64,000 bases of DNA from Novosphingobium huizhouense (GTDB lineage: Bacteria > Pseudomonadota > Alphaproteobacteria > Sphingomonadales > Sphingomonadaceae). The translations under genes were made by a program, and so were the position numbers. Location: positions 124,001-188,000 of the forward strand of contig NZ_JAILXZ010000002.1 of the NCBI RefSeq assembly GCF_020179475.1, read 5' to 3'. Positions 35,093 through 43,177 of this stretch are shown here, piece by piece. Each line of letters begins with the position of its first letter. Position 1 is the first letter of the stretch. The notes beneath the pieces were generated by a model that saw only the letters and a list, made by a program, of their open reading frames with translations, was not told the DNA's origin and ran no database searches.

Positions 35093-35688
35093 GAATCGAT
35101 TGCCCTCAGGATCCTGTCGGCGGTCACTGCATGCGGCTGCTGCCCGCTGACGACGTGAATGGCCGCCTGCGCATAATGCGGTTGGCGTTCGGCGCGCAGC
35201 CGCGTGAGGATCTCGCGCGGGTTGCCTTCGCGGAGCAGGGGGCGGTTGTCCTTGCGGCCGACCCGCTCGACGAGGGTGTCGACATCGCTGTCGAGCCAGA
35301 CCGACACCGCCTTTTCGAGGATCAGCCGGCGCGTCTCGCCATCGACGAAGGCCCCGCCGCCGGTCGCGAGGACCTTGCGGTCCTTGTCCGCGCCATCGCC
35401 GAGCAGGCGGGCGATCACCCGGCGTTCGCCGTCGCGGAAATAGGGTTCGCCGAACTGCGCGAAGATTTCCGGGATCGCCATCTGCGCCGCGCGCTCGATC
35501 TCTTCGTCGGCATCGACGAAGGGCAGGCCGAGCATGGCCGCGAGCCGGCGACCGACAGTCGTCTTGCCCACGCCCATCATGCCGACGAGGACCACCGGGC
35601 GGTCGAGCAGAGCAGCGATGCGCGCGACATCGGCGGAGGAGAGCATCGGCGCTGGCGCACCGGGCGAAGGCGAAACGTCGTGCTCCAT
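35083..35688 (-). CDS. aroK: Shikimate kinase
   Basis: The 201-residue kinase phosphorylates shikimate. Walker A is GMMGVGKT (residues 36-43), the shikimate-binding DADEEIER follows, and LATGGGAFVD and RKDNRPLL complete the nucleotide and LID segments. An N-terminal extension of about 25 residues, Pro/Ser-rich, precedes the catalytic fold; sphingomonad homologues often carry such leaders. ATG 35688 is chosen, with a weak AGG; a second ATG 42 bases later is possible. It is divergent from the small membrane protein gene at 35800. Confidence 0.93.
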   Translation of the reverse strand: MEHDVSPSPGAPAPMLSSADVARIAALLDRPVVLVGMMGVGKTTVGRRLAAMLGLPFVDADEEIERAAQMAIPEIFAQFGEPYFRDGERRVIARLLGDGADKDRKVLATGGGAFVDGETRRLILEKAVSVWLDSDVDTLVERVGRKDNRPLLREGNPREILTRLRAERQPHYAQAAIHVVSGQQPHAVTADRILRAIDSWL

Positions 35689-35704
35689 TGCGGGGCTGCC
35701 TATA

Positions 35705-35727
35705 CTTGCGCTACTGCCCCGCGCAAG
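35705..35727. promoter_or_regulatory. Hairpin-forming dyad in the aroK divergent promoter region
   Basis: CTTGCGC (35705-35711) and GCGCAAG (35721-35727) are exact inverted repeats around nine bases. It lies just upstream of aroK and 73 bases from the small membrane protein start. It could be an operator or chance; evidence is weak. Confidence 0.25.
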
Positions 35728-35799
35728 CGCCATGGCGGGCGCGCCGGCACCCCCGGACGGGCAATGCCGCACCAGGCTCGCCGCAGGGGGTTAGGTCGC

Positions 35800-35937
35800 G
35801 TGAACAAAAGGTATCTTGCGGCAGGAATCGCTGTGGCGGCCCTGCTTGCGGTTGTGGTCTTGGCATGGAGCAAAGGTGGGAAGCGACCGACCGAATGGAT
35901 CGAAATCCCGTTGCCGACGCCGGTCGAGGCGCACTGA
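35800..35937 (+). CDS. Small single-pass membrane protein, 45 residues
   Basis: The frame from GTG 35800 encodes VNKRYLAAGIAVAALLAVVV followed by LAWSKGGKRPTEWIEIPLPTPVEAH. It has one transmembrane helix near the N-terminus and a short tail. AGGGGG lies about nine bases before the GTG. It stops one base before the ATG of the 630-residue secreted protein, so the two are very probably translated together. There is no homologue I recognise; a small subunit or anchor for the next protein is an inference. Confidence 0.55.
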   Translation: MNKRYLAAGIAVAALLAVVVLAWSKGGKRPTEWIEIPLPTPVEAH

Positions 35938-35938
35938 G

Positions 35939-37831
35939 ATGAAGGGCAGGGCAATCCGGCTGCTGGCGGCCGCGGCAGCCATCGCCGTGTCGGGCTCGCT
36001 TGCGGCGCAACAATCGCTGCTGCCCCCGGGCTTCGACGACAAGAGCGGCGCCGAACCCGCCCGCGCGCCCGCCCCGCGCCCGCTATCCGCCGCCACGCCC
36101 CGCGCGACGACCAGCGCGCCGCGCGCATCGACGCCCGCGGCAGTCGCCGCGCCTCAGGCCGTCGCGACGACGTCCAGTCCGGTGGTCCAGCCCTTGCCGA
36201 CGGACACCGGCGCGACCCCGCCGCCGGCGGCACGCGCGGACCCGCTCGCCGGCATCGATCCCGCGCTGATCGACGAACTCGTCGAGAAGGTGCGGCCCAA
36301 GTACGACATTCCCCCCGACGCGCAGCGCAGCCTCGCGACTGTGGGCCTGGTGGCGCAGGCCGATGGCGGGTTGCCGGCGACGTCGAGCCACTATCTCAAC
36401 GGCCGCTTCGTCGAGGGCGTGCTCGGCGCGACGCGCGGCCCGCTCGTGTCGCGCTGGGGGCATATCCTGCTGCGCCGCGCGCTGGTCAGTCGGCTCGACA
36501 CGCCGGTCGGCATGAACGGCGCCGACTGGGCCGCGATCCGCGCGCAAGTGCTGCTGCGAATGGGCGAGGCGGATGCTGCGCGCGCGCTGGTGCAGCAGGT
36601 GGACAGCGGAAACTTCACCCGAAGCCTCGAGGACGCGGCGATGGGCAGCTTCCTCGCCACCGCCGACCCGGTCGGACTTTGCCCGATCAGCGCCCTCACC
36701 GCGGCGGGGCGAACGGGCTGGGACTGGTCGCTGACCCGCGCAATCTGTTCGGCCTTCACCGGCGATGGCCCCCCGGCCTTGAGCCAGCTCGATCTGGCGA
36801 TGCGCCGCCGGGGCGGTTCCTTGCCGAGCGGCGACAAGATCGACATCCTGCTGGCGCAGAAGTTTGCAGGGTCGGGCACCAACGCGCGGCGCGCGGTGCA
36901 GATCGAGTGGAAGGACGTCGACAAGCTGACCCCGTGGCGCTCGGGCCTGGCGCTGGCAACCGGGATCGAGCCGCCCGAAGCGCTGCGCAAGCCTGCCGGC
37001 AGCGACTACGACATGGTTGCGGTGCGCGCGCCGATGCTGCCGCTCGCGGCGCGTGCGGCCGCGGCCGAAGTGGCGGCGGGGCGCGGCATCCTTTCGAGCG
37101 CGGCGATGATCGACCTCTGGTCGCAGATCGCGGCATTCGACGCCGATGACGCCACCTGGGGACCGCAGACCGCGCTGTTGCGCAACGCCTACGTCTCGCC
37201 CGATGCCGCCGACCGGCTTGCCGCGATCAAGTCGTTGTGGTCCGAGGCCGGCGACCCCGATCGCGCCTATTCGCGGCTTGTCCTGACGGCCTATGCCGCA
37301 GCCCGGATCGTGCCGAACGCGGCGATGACCGACGATGCGGCGGGCCTCGTTTCCTCGATGCTGACCGCCGGCCTCGACCGCAACGCCGCGCGCTGGACGC
37401 CGTTCACGCCGGTCGGCAGCGAGGCCTGGGGCATCCTTGCCGTCGCCAGTCCGAACAAGCTCGCCGCGATCGGCGCCGACCAGCTCGGGCAATTCAAGGA
37501 CGGCGATTCGAGCAGCGGCGCCATTCGCTCGCGGTTTCTTCTCGCCGGGCTCATGGGGCTGGGCCGGGTGGACGCCGACACCGCACGAGCCTTCGCCCGG
37601 TCCTTGTCGCTCGACATGGCCCGCGAGACGCGGTGGACCCGCGCCATCGATGCCGCGGCCGATTCGGACAACCCGGCGCTGGTGGCGATGCTGGCCGGCT
37701 TCGGCATGCAGGGCGCGGGTTGGGACAAGATGACGGCGGTGCACCTCTACCATATCGTCTCGGCGCTGCGCCGTGTAGGCTTCGAAGGCGAAGCGCGCAT
37801 GATCGCGGCCGAGGCGATCTCGCGGGTCTGA
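35939..37831 (+). CDS. Secreted alpha-helical protein of unknown function
   Basis: The 630-residue protein has a signal peptide (MKGRAIRLLAAAAAIAVSGSLAAQ), then a long Ala/Pro/Thr-rich linker (residues 30-105) and a large helical domain to the C-terminus. Repeated helix pairs give a TPR- or Sel1-like look but no consensus repeat. Only a few cysteines are present, in the middle. It probably works in the periplasm or on the envelope. It lies one base after the small membrane protein and 12 bases before the xerD-like recombinase gene. I recognise no family function. Confidence 0.7.
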   Translation: MKGRAIRLLAAAAAIAVSGSLAAQQSLLPPGFDDKSGAEPARAPAPRPLSAATPRATTSAPRASTPAAVAAPQAVATTSSPVVQPLPTDTGATPPPAARADPLAGIDPALIDELVEKVRPKYDIPPDAQRSLATVGLVAQADGGLPATSSHYLNGRFVEGVLGATRGPLVSRWGHILLRRALVSRLDTPVGMNGADWAAIRAQVLLRMGEADAARALVQQVDSGNFTRSLEDAAMGSFLATADPVGLCPISALTAAGRTGWDWSLTRAICSAFTGDGPPALSQLDLAMRRRGGSLPSGDKIDILLAQKFAGSGTNARRAVQIEWKDVDKLTPWRSGLALATGIEPPEALRKPAGSDYDMVAVRAPMLPLAARAAAAEVAAGRGILSSAAMIDLWSQIAAFDADDATWGPQTALLRNAYVSPDAADRLAAIKSLWSEAGDPDRAYSRLVLTAYAAARIVPNAAMTDDAAGLVSSMLTAGLDRNAARWTPFTPVGSEAWGILAVASPNKLAAIGADQLGQFKDGDSSSGAIRSRFLLAGLMGLGRVDADTARAFARSLSLDMARETRWTRAIDAAADSDNPALVAMLAGFGMQGAGWDKMTAVHLYHIVSALRRVGFEGEARMIAAEAISRV

Positions 37832-37843
37832 CCCGCGCGCGCG

Positions 37844-38725
37844 ATGGCGGACGATGCCGTCTCGGCGTTCCTGGCGATGCTGGCGGCCGAGCGCGGGGCC
37901 GCTGCAAACACGCTTGCCGCCTATCGCCGCGACCTGACCGGCGCGGCCGAGGTGATCGGCGACCTCGTCGTCGCGGGCCATGACGATCTCGCCCGCCTCG
38001 GCGAGGCCTGGGCCGACCTTGCCCCGGCGACGCTGGCGCGCAAGGCCTCTGCGCTGCGCCAGTTCTACGGCTTCTGCCTCGACGAAGGCTGGCGGGCGGA
38101 CGATCCCTCGCCGGCCCTGCCCAGGCCACGCCTGCGACGCGGTCTTCCCCGCATTCTCGACCATCACGAGGTTGCGGCGCTGTTCGCACTGGCCGAGAGC
38201 GATGCCGCGTCCGGACGGCCGGAAGCGGTGCGGCTGCTGGCCTTGATCGAGCTCCTCTACGGCTCGGGGCTTCGTGCCAGCGAACTGGTGTCGCTGCCGC
38301 TGGCGGCGGTGCCGCGCGATGCACCGTTCGTGGCCATCACCGGCAAGGGTGGGCAGCAGCGCCTCGTGCCGGTGGGCGAGCGCGCCCGCGCCGCTTTGGC
38401 CCGCTGGCTCGCGGCGCGCGGGGGAGGGGGGCGCTTCGTCTTTCCGAGCCCGCGCGGTGGGCACCTGACGCGCGTCCGCCTGTTCCAGTTGCTGCGCGAC
38501 CTGGCCCTTCGAGCGGGGCTTGATCCGGAAAAGGTCAGCCCGCACGTCCTGCGGCATGCGTTCGCCACGCATCTCCTCGAAGGAGGGGCGGACTTGCGCG
38601 TGCTGCAGACCTTGCTCGGCCATGCGGACATCGCGACGACGCAGATCTACACCCATGTCGACGCGGCAAGGCTCGTCGCGCTCGTCAACAGCCGTCATCC
38701 GCTGGGAAGTGCGCCGAACCGTTGA
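37844..38725 (+). CDS. xerD: XerD-like site-specific tyrosine recombinase
   Basis: The 293-residue recombinase has the SAM-like N-terminal domain (VSAFLAMLAAERGAAANTLAAYRRDL) and a catalytic domain with the complete set: Arg144 (GSGLRASEL), Lys168 (TGKGGQQR), His234 and Arg237 (HVLRHAFATHLL), His260 (LLGHADIATTQ) and the nucleophile Tyr269. The layout is that of XerC/XerD, which resolve chromosome dimers at dif at the septum. XerD is preferred because of the LLGHADIATTQIYTHV ending, but XerC cannot be excluded. It follows the secreted protein gene by 12 bases and precedes accA. Confidence 0.88.
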   Translation: MADDAVSAFLAMLAAERGAAANTLAAYRRDLTGAAEVIGDLVVAGHDDLARLGEAWADLAPATLARKASALRQFYGFCLDEGWRADDPSPALPRPRLRRGLPRILDHHEVAALFALAESDAASGRPEAVRLLALIELLYGSGLRASELVSLPLAAVPRDAPFVAITGKGGQQRLVPVGERARAALARWLAARGGGGRFVFPSPRGGHLTRVRLFQLLRDLALRAGLDPEKVSPHVLRHAFATHLLEGGADLRVLQTLLGHADIATTQIYTHVDAARLVALVNSRHPLGSAPNR

Positions 38726-38757
38726 CCCGGGCGCGAAGCATCCTTAGCGCTCGCATC

Positions 38758-39702
38758 ATGATTTCCTATCTCGAATTCGAAAAGCCGGTCGCAGCGCTCG
38801 AGGCCCGCATCGCCGAGCTGCGCGACACGGCGCAAAGCGGCGAACTCGATCTCGCTGCCGAAATCCGCCGTCTCGAAACGAAGAGCGCGGATCTGCTGGC
38901 GAGCACCTATCGGTCGTTGAGCCCCTGGCAGAAGACCCAGGTCGCAAGGCATCCTGCCCGCCCGCACTTCAAGGACTTCGTCGCGCACGCCTTCGCCGAC
39001 TTCATGCCGCTGGGCGGCGATCGCCTCTACGGCGAGGACCAGGCCATTGTCGGCGGGTTCGCGACGCTGGGCGATCGCAAGGTCATGCTGATCGGCCACG
39101 AAAAGGGCAACGACACCCAGAGCCGCATCCGCCACAATTTCGGCATGGGCAAGCCGGAGGGATACCGCAAGGCGGTCCGCCTGATGGAAATGGCGAGCCG
39201 ATTCGGGCTGCCGGTGGTCACCCTCGTCGATACCTCGGGGGCGTTTCCCGGGGTCGAAGCCGAGGAGCGCGGCCAGGCCGAAGCAATCGCGCGCTCGACC
39301 GAGGCCTGTCTTGCGCTCGGCGTGCCGATGGTGGCGACGATCGTCGGTGAAGGCGGCTCGGGCGGCGCCGTCGCGCTGGCAAGCGCCGAGCGGGTGCTGA
39401 TGCTCGAACACGCGGTCTATTCGGTGATTTCGCCCGAAGGGTGCGCGTCGATTCTGTGGCGGACCTCCGACAAGGCGCCGGATGCGGCCGAGGCGATGAA
39501 GGTCACCGCACAGGACCTGCTGTCGCTGGGGGTGATCGACCGGATCGTTGCCGAGCCGGTGGGTGGCGCGCATCGCAATCCGGTGGCGACGGCGCAGGCG
39601 CTGGGCCAGGCGATCGGCGAAGAGCTCGATGCGCTTTCGGGCAAGGATCCGGCCGCCTTGCGGACCATGCGCGCGGAACGTTTCCTCAGGATCGGCGCCT
39701 GA
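38758..39702 (+). CDS. accA: Acetyl-CoA carboxylase carboxyltransferase, alpha subunit
   Basis: The 314-residue protein forms half of the carboxyltransferase that makes malonyl-CoA for fatty-acid synthesis. The family signatures are MISYLEFEKPVAALEARI, DQAIVGGFATLGDRKVMLIGHE, RHNFGMGKPEGYRKA, and VGEGGSGGAVALASAERVLM. The ATG at 38758 starts the conserved N-terminus; an upstream TTG at 38722 would add 12 unrelated residues. No strong Shine-Dalgarno is visible. The partner accD is not in the window. Confidence 0.95.
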   Translation: MISYLEFEKPVAALEARIAELRDTAQSGELDLAAEIRRLETKSADLLASTYRSLSPWQKTQVARHPARPHFKDFVAHAFADFMPLGGDRLYGEDQAIVGGFATLGDRKVMLIGHEKGNDTQSRIRHNFGMGKPEGYRKAVRLMEMASRFGLPVVTLVDTSGAFPGVEAEERGQAEAIARSTEACLALGVPMVATIVGEGGSGGAVALASAERVLMLEHAVYSVISPEGCASILWRTSDKAPDAAEAMKVTAQDLLSLGVIDRIVAEPVGGAHRNPVATAQALGQAIGEELDALSGKDPAALRTMRAERFLRIGA

Positions 39703-39778
39703 TCGCAGCGAACCGCGGGCGCCGGGAACTTCGAACGGCGGCAACGGGTTCGAGCCGCAAAGGGAGCTGGAGACCTCG

Positions 39779-41233
39779 ATGCGCCGTTCGATCCTTTCGC
39801 TTGCCACGCTGGGGACGCTGCTCGCCGGCAGCGTTCCTGCCGCTCCGGTCACCGCGCAGGGTGGCGCAAACGCCATCAGCCCCGCCGACCGGCAGGAAGG
39901 CGCGAAGGCGCATCCGCAACTGGTCCAGGAGTTCGGCGGCGCGGTGACGGGCCCCCAGGCGGGCTATGTCGAGCAGGTCGGAAAGACCATCGCGGTCCAG
40001 TCGGGCCTTTCGAACGCACGAGGCGACTTTACCGTCACGCTGCTCAATTCCCCGGTGAACAACGCCTTCGCGATCCCCGGGGGCTACGTCTATGTAACCC
40101 GCAACCTCGTCGGGTTGATGAACAACGAGGCGGAGCTCGCCGGCGTGCTGGGCCACGAAGTCGGCCATGTCGCGGCGCGCCATGCCGCAAAGCGCGAGAG
40201 CGCGGCGACGCGCAATGCCATCATCGGCATCCTGGGTTCGGTGCTCTCAGGCGCGATTTTCGGAAATACCGCGCTGGGGCAGGCAGGCAGCCAGCTGTTC
40301 TCGACCGGCAGCCAGCTTCTGACCCTGCGCTATTCCCGCGCGCAGGAGACCGAAGCCGACAACCTGGGGGTCCGCTATCTCCAGCGCGCCGGCTACGATC
40401 CCCATGCGATGGCCTCGGTCCTGCGCAGTCTCGCCGCGCAGACGGCGCTCGATTCGCAGATCAGCGGCAGCGCGGATGGCGAGCGCATGCCGGAATGGGC
40501 AAGCACGCATCCCGAGCCGGCGGCGCGGGTCGCAGCCGCCGATGCGCAGGCCGGGTCCGCGCGCGGCCTGACCAATCGCGACGTGTTCCTCGCGCGAATC
40601 GATGGCCTGACCTACGACGACGACCCGCGCCAGGGCGTGGTGGAGGGCCGCACCTTCGTGCATCCGGGCTACCGGATGGCGTTTTCGGCGCCCCCGGGTT
40701 TCTACCTCGCGAACGGAACCCGCTCGGTCAGGATTTCCGGCCAGTCGGGCAAGGGCGAACTTGCCGGCGGGTCCTTCGACGGGAACCTCGACGCCTATGT
40801 GCGCGCCGCCTTCGCCAAGCTGGCGCAGGGCGCGCAACCGTCAGCGGTCAGCAGGACGACGATCAACGGGATTCCCGCGGCCATCGCGACCCGGCGGATG
40901 ACCAGCGGCGGCAGCGCGGTCGATGTAACGGTCGTCGGTTATGCGTGGGGTCCGCAGCAGGCGTTCCATTTCGCCACGATCGCGCGCGCGGGCGAATCGG
41001 GCGTGTTCGATTCGATGTTCCGGTCGATCCGGCGAATCGATGCAGCCGAGGCAGGGATGGTCCGACCGCGGCGCATCGCGGTCCGCACCGTGTCGTCGGG
41101 TGACACCGTCGCTTCCCTGAGCAGCCTGATGGCCTATCGCGACCGGAAGCTCGAGCGCTTCCTGGTGCTCAATGCCTTGAACGCCGATGCGCGTCTCCAG
41201 CCCGGGCAGAAGGTTAAGCTAATTACCTATTAG
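39779..41233 (+). CDS. Secreted M48-family zinc metalloprotease with C-terminal LysM
   Basis: The 484-residue protein has a signal peptide (MRRSILSLATLGTLLAGSVPAAPVTA). An M48 catalytic domain includes the HEVGH zinc motif (residues 126-130) and the ETEAD segment with the third ligand near residue 197. A middle beta-rich region (about 280-400) is followed by a C-terminal LysM-like module (about 430-480, SSGDTVASLSSLM and RLQPGQKVKLITY) that would bind peptidoglycan. It resembles periplasmic BepA/LoiP-type quality-control proteases. GGAG lies upstream of the ATG. It ends just before the Flp pilin terminator region. Confidence 0.85.
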   Translation: MRRSILSLATLGTLLAGSVPAAPVTAQGGANAISPADRQEGAKAHPQLVQEFGGAVTGPQAGYVEQVGKTIAVQSGLSNARGDFTVTLLNSPVNNAFAIPGGYVYVTRNLVGLMNNEAELAGVLGHEVGHVAARHAAKRESAATRNAIIGILGSVLSGAIFGNTALGQAGSQLFSTGSQLLTLRYSRAQETEADNLGVRYLQRAGYDPHAMASVLRSLAAQTALDSQISGSADGERMPEWASTHPEPAARVAAADAQAGSARGLTNRDVFLARIDGLTYDDDPRQGVVEGRTFVHPGYRMAFSAPPGFYLANGTRSVRISGQSGKGELAGGSFDGNLDAYVRAAFAKLAQGAQPSAVSRTTINGIPAAIATRRMTSGGSAVDVTVVGYAWGPQQAFHFATIARAGESGVFDSMFRSIRRIDAAEAGMVRPRRIAVRTVSSGDTVASLSSLMAYRDRKLERFLVLNALNADARLQPGQKVKLITY

Positions 41234-41287
41234 GGCTTCGCGTAAACCTTCGTTAGCGGCGCCACCGGGCCAGGCGAGCCCAAACGA

Positions 41288-41317
41288 AAACGGGCGGGGA
41301 TTGACCCCCGCCCGTTT
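41288..41317. terminator. Bidirectional terminator between the M48 protease and the first Flp pilin
   Basis: AAACGGGCGGGG (41288-41299) pairs fully with CCCCGCCCGTTT (41306-41317) around ATTGAC. On the minus strand the stem is followed by TTTTCGTTTG, a good T-rich tail for the pilin gene; the plus strand has only TTT. It lies 25 bases from the minus-strand pilin stop. Confidence 0.8.
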
Positions 41318-41341
41318 CGAATCTCAGTCTGACCCCGAGGA

Positions 41342-41509
41342 TCAGTTGGTCTTCACCGTGGTCGAAACCTTGTTGAAGGTTTCCGACAGGTTGCCCCCCA
41401 GCGAGCTCAGCGCAGTGATCGCGGCGACGGCGATCAGGGCCGCAATCAGGCCATATTCGATCGCGGTTGCACCGTCTTCGTTGTTCATCAGGTCAGAAAT
41501 GAGCTTCAT
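41342..41509 (-). CDS. Flp-family type IVb pilin, first copy
   Basis: The 55-residue prepilin starts MKLISDLMNNEDGATAIEYG. The cleavage site for TadV-like prepilin peptidase is G/ATAIEY, with the Glu at position +5, followed by one hydrophobic helix (LIAALIAVAAITALSSLGG) and a short polar end NKVSTTVKTN. Such pilins polymerise to Flp fibres that mediate tight surface adhesion. GGAG precedes the ATG at nine bases. It is a tandem duplicate of the second copy 236 bases away, and each has its own terminator. Confidence 0.88.
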   Translation of the reverse strand: MKLISDLMNNEDGATAIEYGLIAALIAVAAITALSSLGGNLSETFNKVSTTVKTN

Positions 41510-41694
41510 CGTCAGTCTCCGCTATTTCATTCTCGTCCCGTCCTAGCGTGCGCCTCCAGGAACCGTGGTTTGTCTACGGGATGATCCTTAAGATCGTCTT
41601 ACCGAAGACTCCCGAAGTTTGGGTCGCGGGTAAGAAAAGTGAAGGTTAGGAGATGTCGATCGTTATGATCGCAGCTGTCACCCGCACAAACGAA

Positions 41695-41719
41695 AACGGG
41701 CGGGAAAATCCCGCCCGTT
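41695..41719 (-). terminator. Terminator of the second Flp pilin
   Basis: ACGGGCGGGA (41696-41705) pairs with TCCCGCCCGT (41709-41718), extended by an A-T pair, around three A bases. On the minus strand TTTTCGTTTG follows. It lies 27 bases past the pilin stop and has the same outer bases as the first pilin's terminator. Confidence 0.8.
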
Positions 41720-41745
41720 CCGTAACCTTACCGGTCAGGACCAGA

Positions 41746-41913
41746 TTAGTTGGTCTTGACGGTGGTGGCGACCTTGTTGAAGGTCTGCGACAGGTTGGTG
41801 CCCAGCGACGACATCGCGGTGATCGCGGCAACGGCGATGAGGGCAGCGATCAGGCCGTATTCGATCGCGGTGGCGCCGTCTTCGTTGCGGACGATTTCGT
41901 TGAAAAGCTTCAT
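41746..41913 (-). CDS. Flp-family type IVb pilin, second copy
   Basis: The 55-residue prepilin MKLFNEIVRNEDGATAIEYG has the same G/ATAIEYG cleavage site and helix as the first copy. The two differ mainly in the N-terminal leader (FNEIVR against ISDLMN) and in a few helix and tail residues. The start is ATG 41913; the frame goes on upstream but without a better start. The pilin, leader and terminator together look like a local duplication. Confidence 0.88.
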   Translation of the reverse strand: MKLFNEIVRNEDGATAIEYGLIAALIAVAAITAMSSLGTNLSQTFNKVATTVKTN

Positions 41914-42006
41914 GGTCAGTCTCCTAGAGTGTCTTCTTTCCCGTCCCGCTCCTTTTGTCCCCGGAGCGAGCATTCGTGTATTTACGCAGCACTTCCTAAG
42001 AAGCGA

Positions 42007-42189
42007 TTAATGCTGCGACAACGCAGCGCCGCCTTGCTCGGAGACGCGCGACCAGAGGTTGCCCGACCCCTCGGCGAGGCTGCGGATGCCGAAAACGACG
42101 AAGGTGGAAAAGACAGCAACCAGCAGGCCATACTCGATGACCGTTCCTGCCGTTTTGTCCCTCAGCAATTTGTGCAAGGTAGTCTTCAC
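42007..42189 (-). CDS. Divergent Flp-like prepilin, third copy
   Basis: The 60-residue protein starts with GTG (42189) and AGGA about nine bases upstream. A type III signal with TAGTVIEYGLLVAVFSTFVV resembles the Flp pattern, but the residue before the cleavage point is Ala instead of Gly, and the C-terminus (SGNLWSRVSEQGGAALSQH) is unlike the other two. It may be a minor pilin or a specialised subunit. It stands 93 bases upstream of the second pilin. Confidence 0.65.
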   Translation of the reverse strand: MKTTLHKLLRDKTAGTVIEYGLLVAVFSTFVVFGIRSLAEGSGNLWSRVSEQGGAALSQH

Positions 42190-42233
42190 CGTGGTTTCCT
42201 ACTCATTTCGGCACCCTGCTTGATACCCCTACG

Positions 42234-42746
42234 ATGCTAACAAATCCTTGCCTGCCCCCGGACGCGAAGAGCGCCACCGGGTCTTCGCCGCCGCTGCTCG
42301 TGGTGGCCGCCGCGCTGCTCGACGGGCGGGGGAACGTGCTGCTCCAGCGCCGCCGCACGGATCGGCACCATGGCGGGCTGTGGGAGTTTCCTGGCGGCAA
42401 GGTCGAATCGGGAGAAGCGCCCGAGTCCGCGCTCGTGCGCGAACTTCGCGAGGAACTTTCGATCGAAGCCGATCCGGCGACATTCGCTCCGGCAAGCTTT
42501 GCGGTGGGCGAGGCGGGGCCGGGGCGCGCGCTGGTGCTGCTGTTATACAGTTGCACCAAATGGAGCGGAAACCCCGACTGCCAGCCGGAGGACATCGCGG
42601 CGGGTGCGGCCTGCCAGTGGTGGGGCGCGGACCGGCTCGGGCACGAAGTCGGCGCCGGGGACAATATGCCCCCGCTCGACATCCGCCTGGGGAGAGTGAT
42701 CATTCCCTTGCTGAAAGGGCTTGCCAAGCCTGCGGACGCCACCTAA
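42234..42746 (+). CDS. mutT: MutT-like Nudix hydrolase
   Basis: The 170-residue protein contains the Nudix box in the form GGKVESGEAPESALVRELRE, followed by ELSI; the Gly after the second Glu is Ser, a tolerated change. It has the fold VVAAALLDGRGNVLLQRRR and matches MutT, which removes 8-oxo-dGTP from the nucleotide pool. The N-terminal 20 residues are not conserved, so a start at 42234 or slightly later is possible. It is 15 bases upstream of a tRNA-Arg gene and diverges from the third pilin. Confidence 0.85.
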   Translation: MLTNPCLPPDAKSATGSSPPLLVVAAALLDGRGNVLLQRRRTDRHHGGLWEFPGGKVESGEAPESALVRELREELSIEADPATFAPASFAVGEAGPGRALVLLLYSCTKWSGNPDCQPEDIAAGAACQWWGADRLGHEVGAGDNMPPLDIRLGRVIIPLLKGLAKPADAT

Positions 42747-42761
42747 AGGCCCGTCTCCCAC

Positions 42762-42838
42762 GCACCCGTAGCTCAGCTGGATAGAGCATCAGACTACGAA
42801 TCTGAGGGTCGGACGTTCGAATCGTTCCGGGTGCGCCA
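42762..42838 (+). tRNA. tRNA-Arg (anticodon ACG), first copy
   Basis: The 77-nt gene has acceptor GCACCCG pairing with CGGGTGC, D-loop with GCTCAGCTGGATAGAGC, anticodon arm with ACG at 42796-42798, a T-loop GTTCGAATC, and a genomically encoded 3' CCA. A34 would be edited to inosine, allowing CGU, CGC and CGA to be read. Confidence 0.97.
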
Positions 42839-42908
42839 TTCCCCTCCCATCGCCTGGATGGGGGTGGGTCGGGACCACGACTGCAGTCGCCTGCAGTTGT
42901 CAGGGCAT

Positions 42909-42985
42909 GCACCCGTAGCTCAGCTGGATAGAGCATCAGACTACGAATCTGAGGGTCGGACGTTCGAATCGTTCCGGGTGCGCCA
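42909..42985 (+). tRNA. tRNA-Arg (anticodon ACG), second copy
   Basis: The sequence is identical to the first copy over all 77 bases, including the encoded CCA. Both genes lie in a 224-bp stretch between mutT and pdhA with a 70-base spacer, consistent with a recent local duplication to raise the tRNA dose for the CGN codons of this GC-rich genome. Confidence 0.97.
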
Positions 42986-43162
42986 CCCCTGCGGGCAGGG
43001 CCTCGCACAAGGCGGCAATCTCACAATTTCCCGTTGTCGCGTCCGGACTTGAATAGGTATCCGGGCCCCGGTACGCACCCGGCCGCGACGTTGCGGAATC
43101 CGCCTTCGCGCGCCATAGAGGCAGGCACATTCGCACACTGTGCGATGCGAGGCTGCAAGCAA

Positions 43163-43169
43163 AAGGAAA
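43163..43169 (+). promoter_or_regulatory. Ribosome-binding site deciding the pdhA TTG start
   Basis: AAGGAAA lies eight bases before TTG at 43178. The frame continues upstream to 43034, but the ribosome site and the usual E1-alpha length favour the TTG. Confidence 0.6.
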
Positions 43170-43177
43170 CCGAAGAC

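Noticed and set aside
43034..43177. A longer pdhA start at 43034
   Set aside because: The added 48 residues are basic and Pro-rich without E1 homology; the TTG at 43178 has a ribosome site and gives the normal length.
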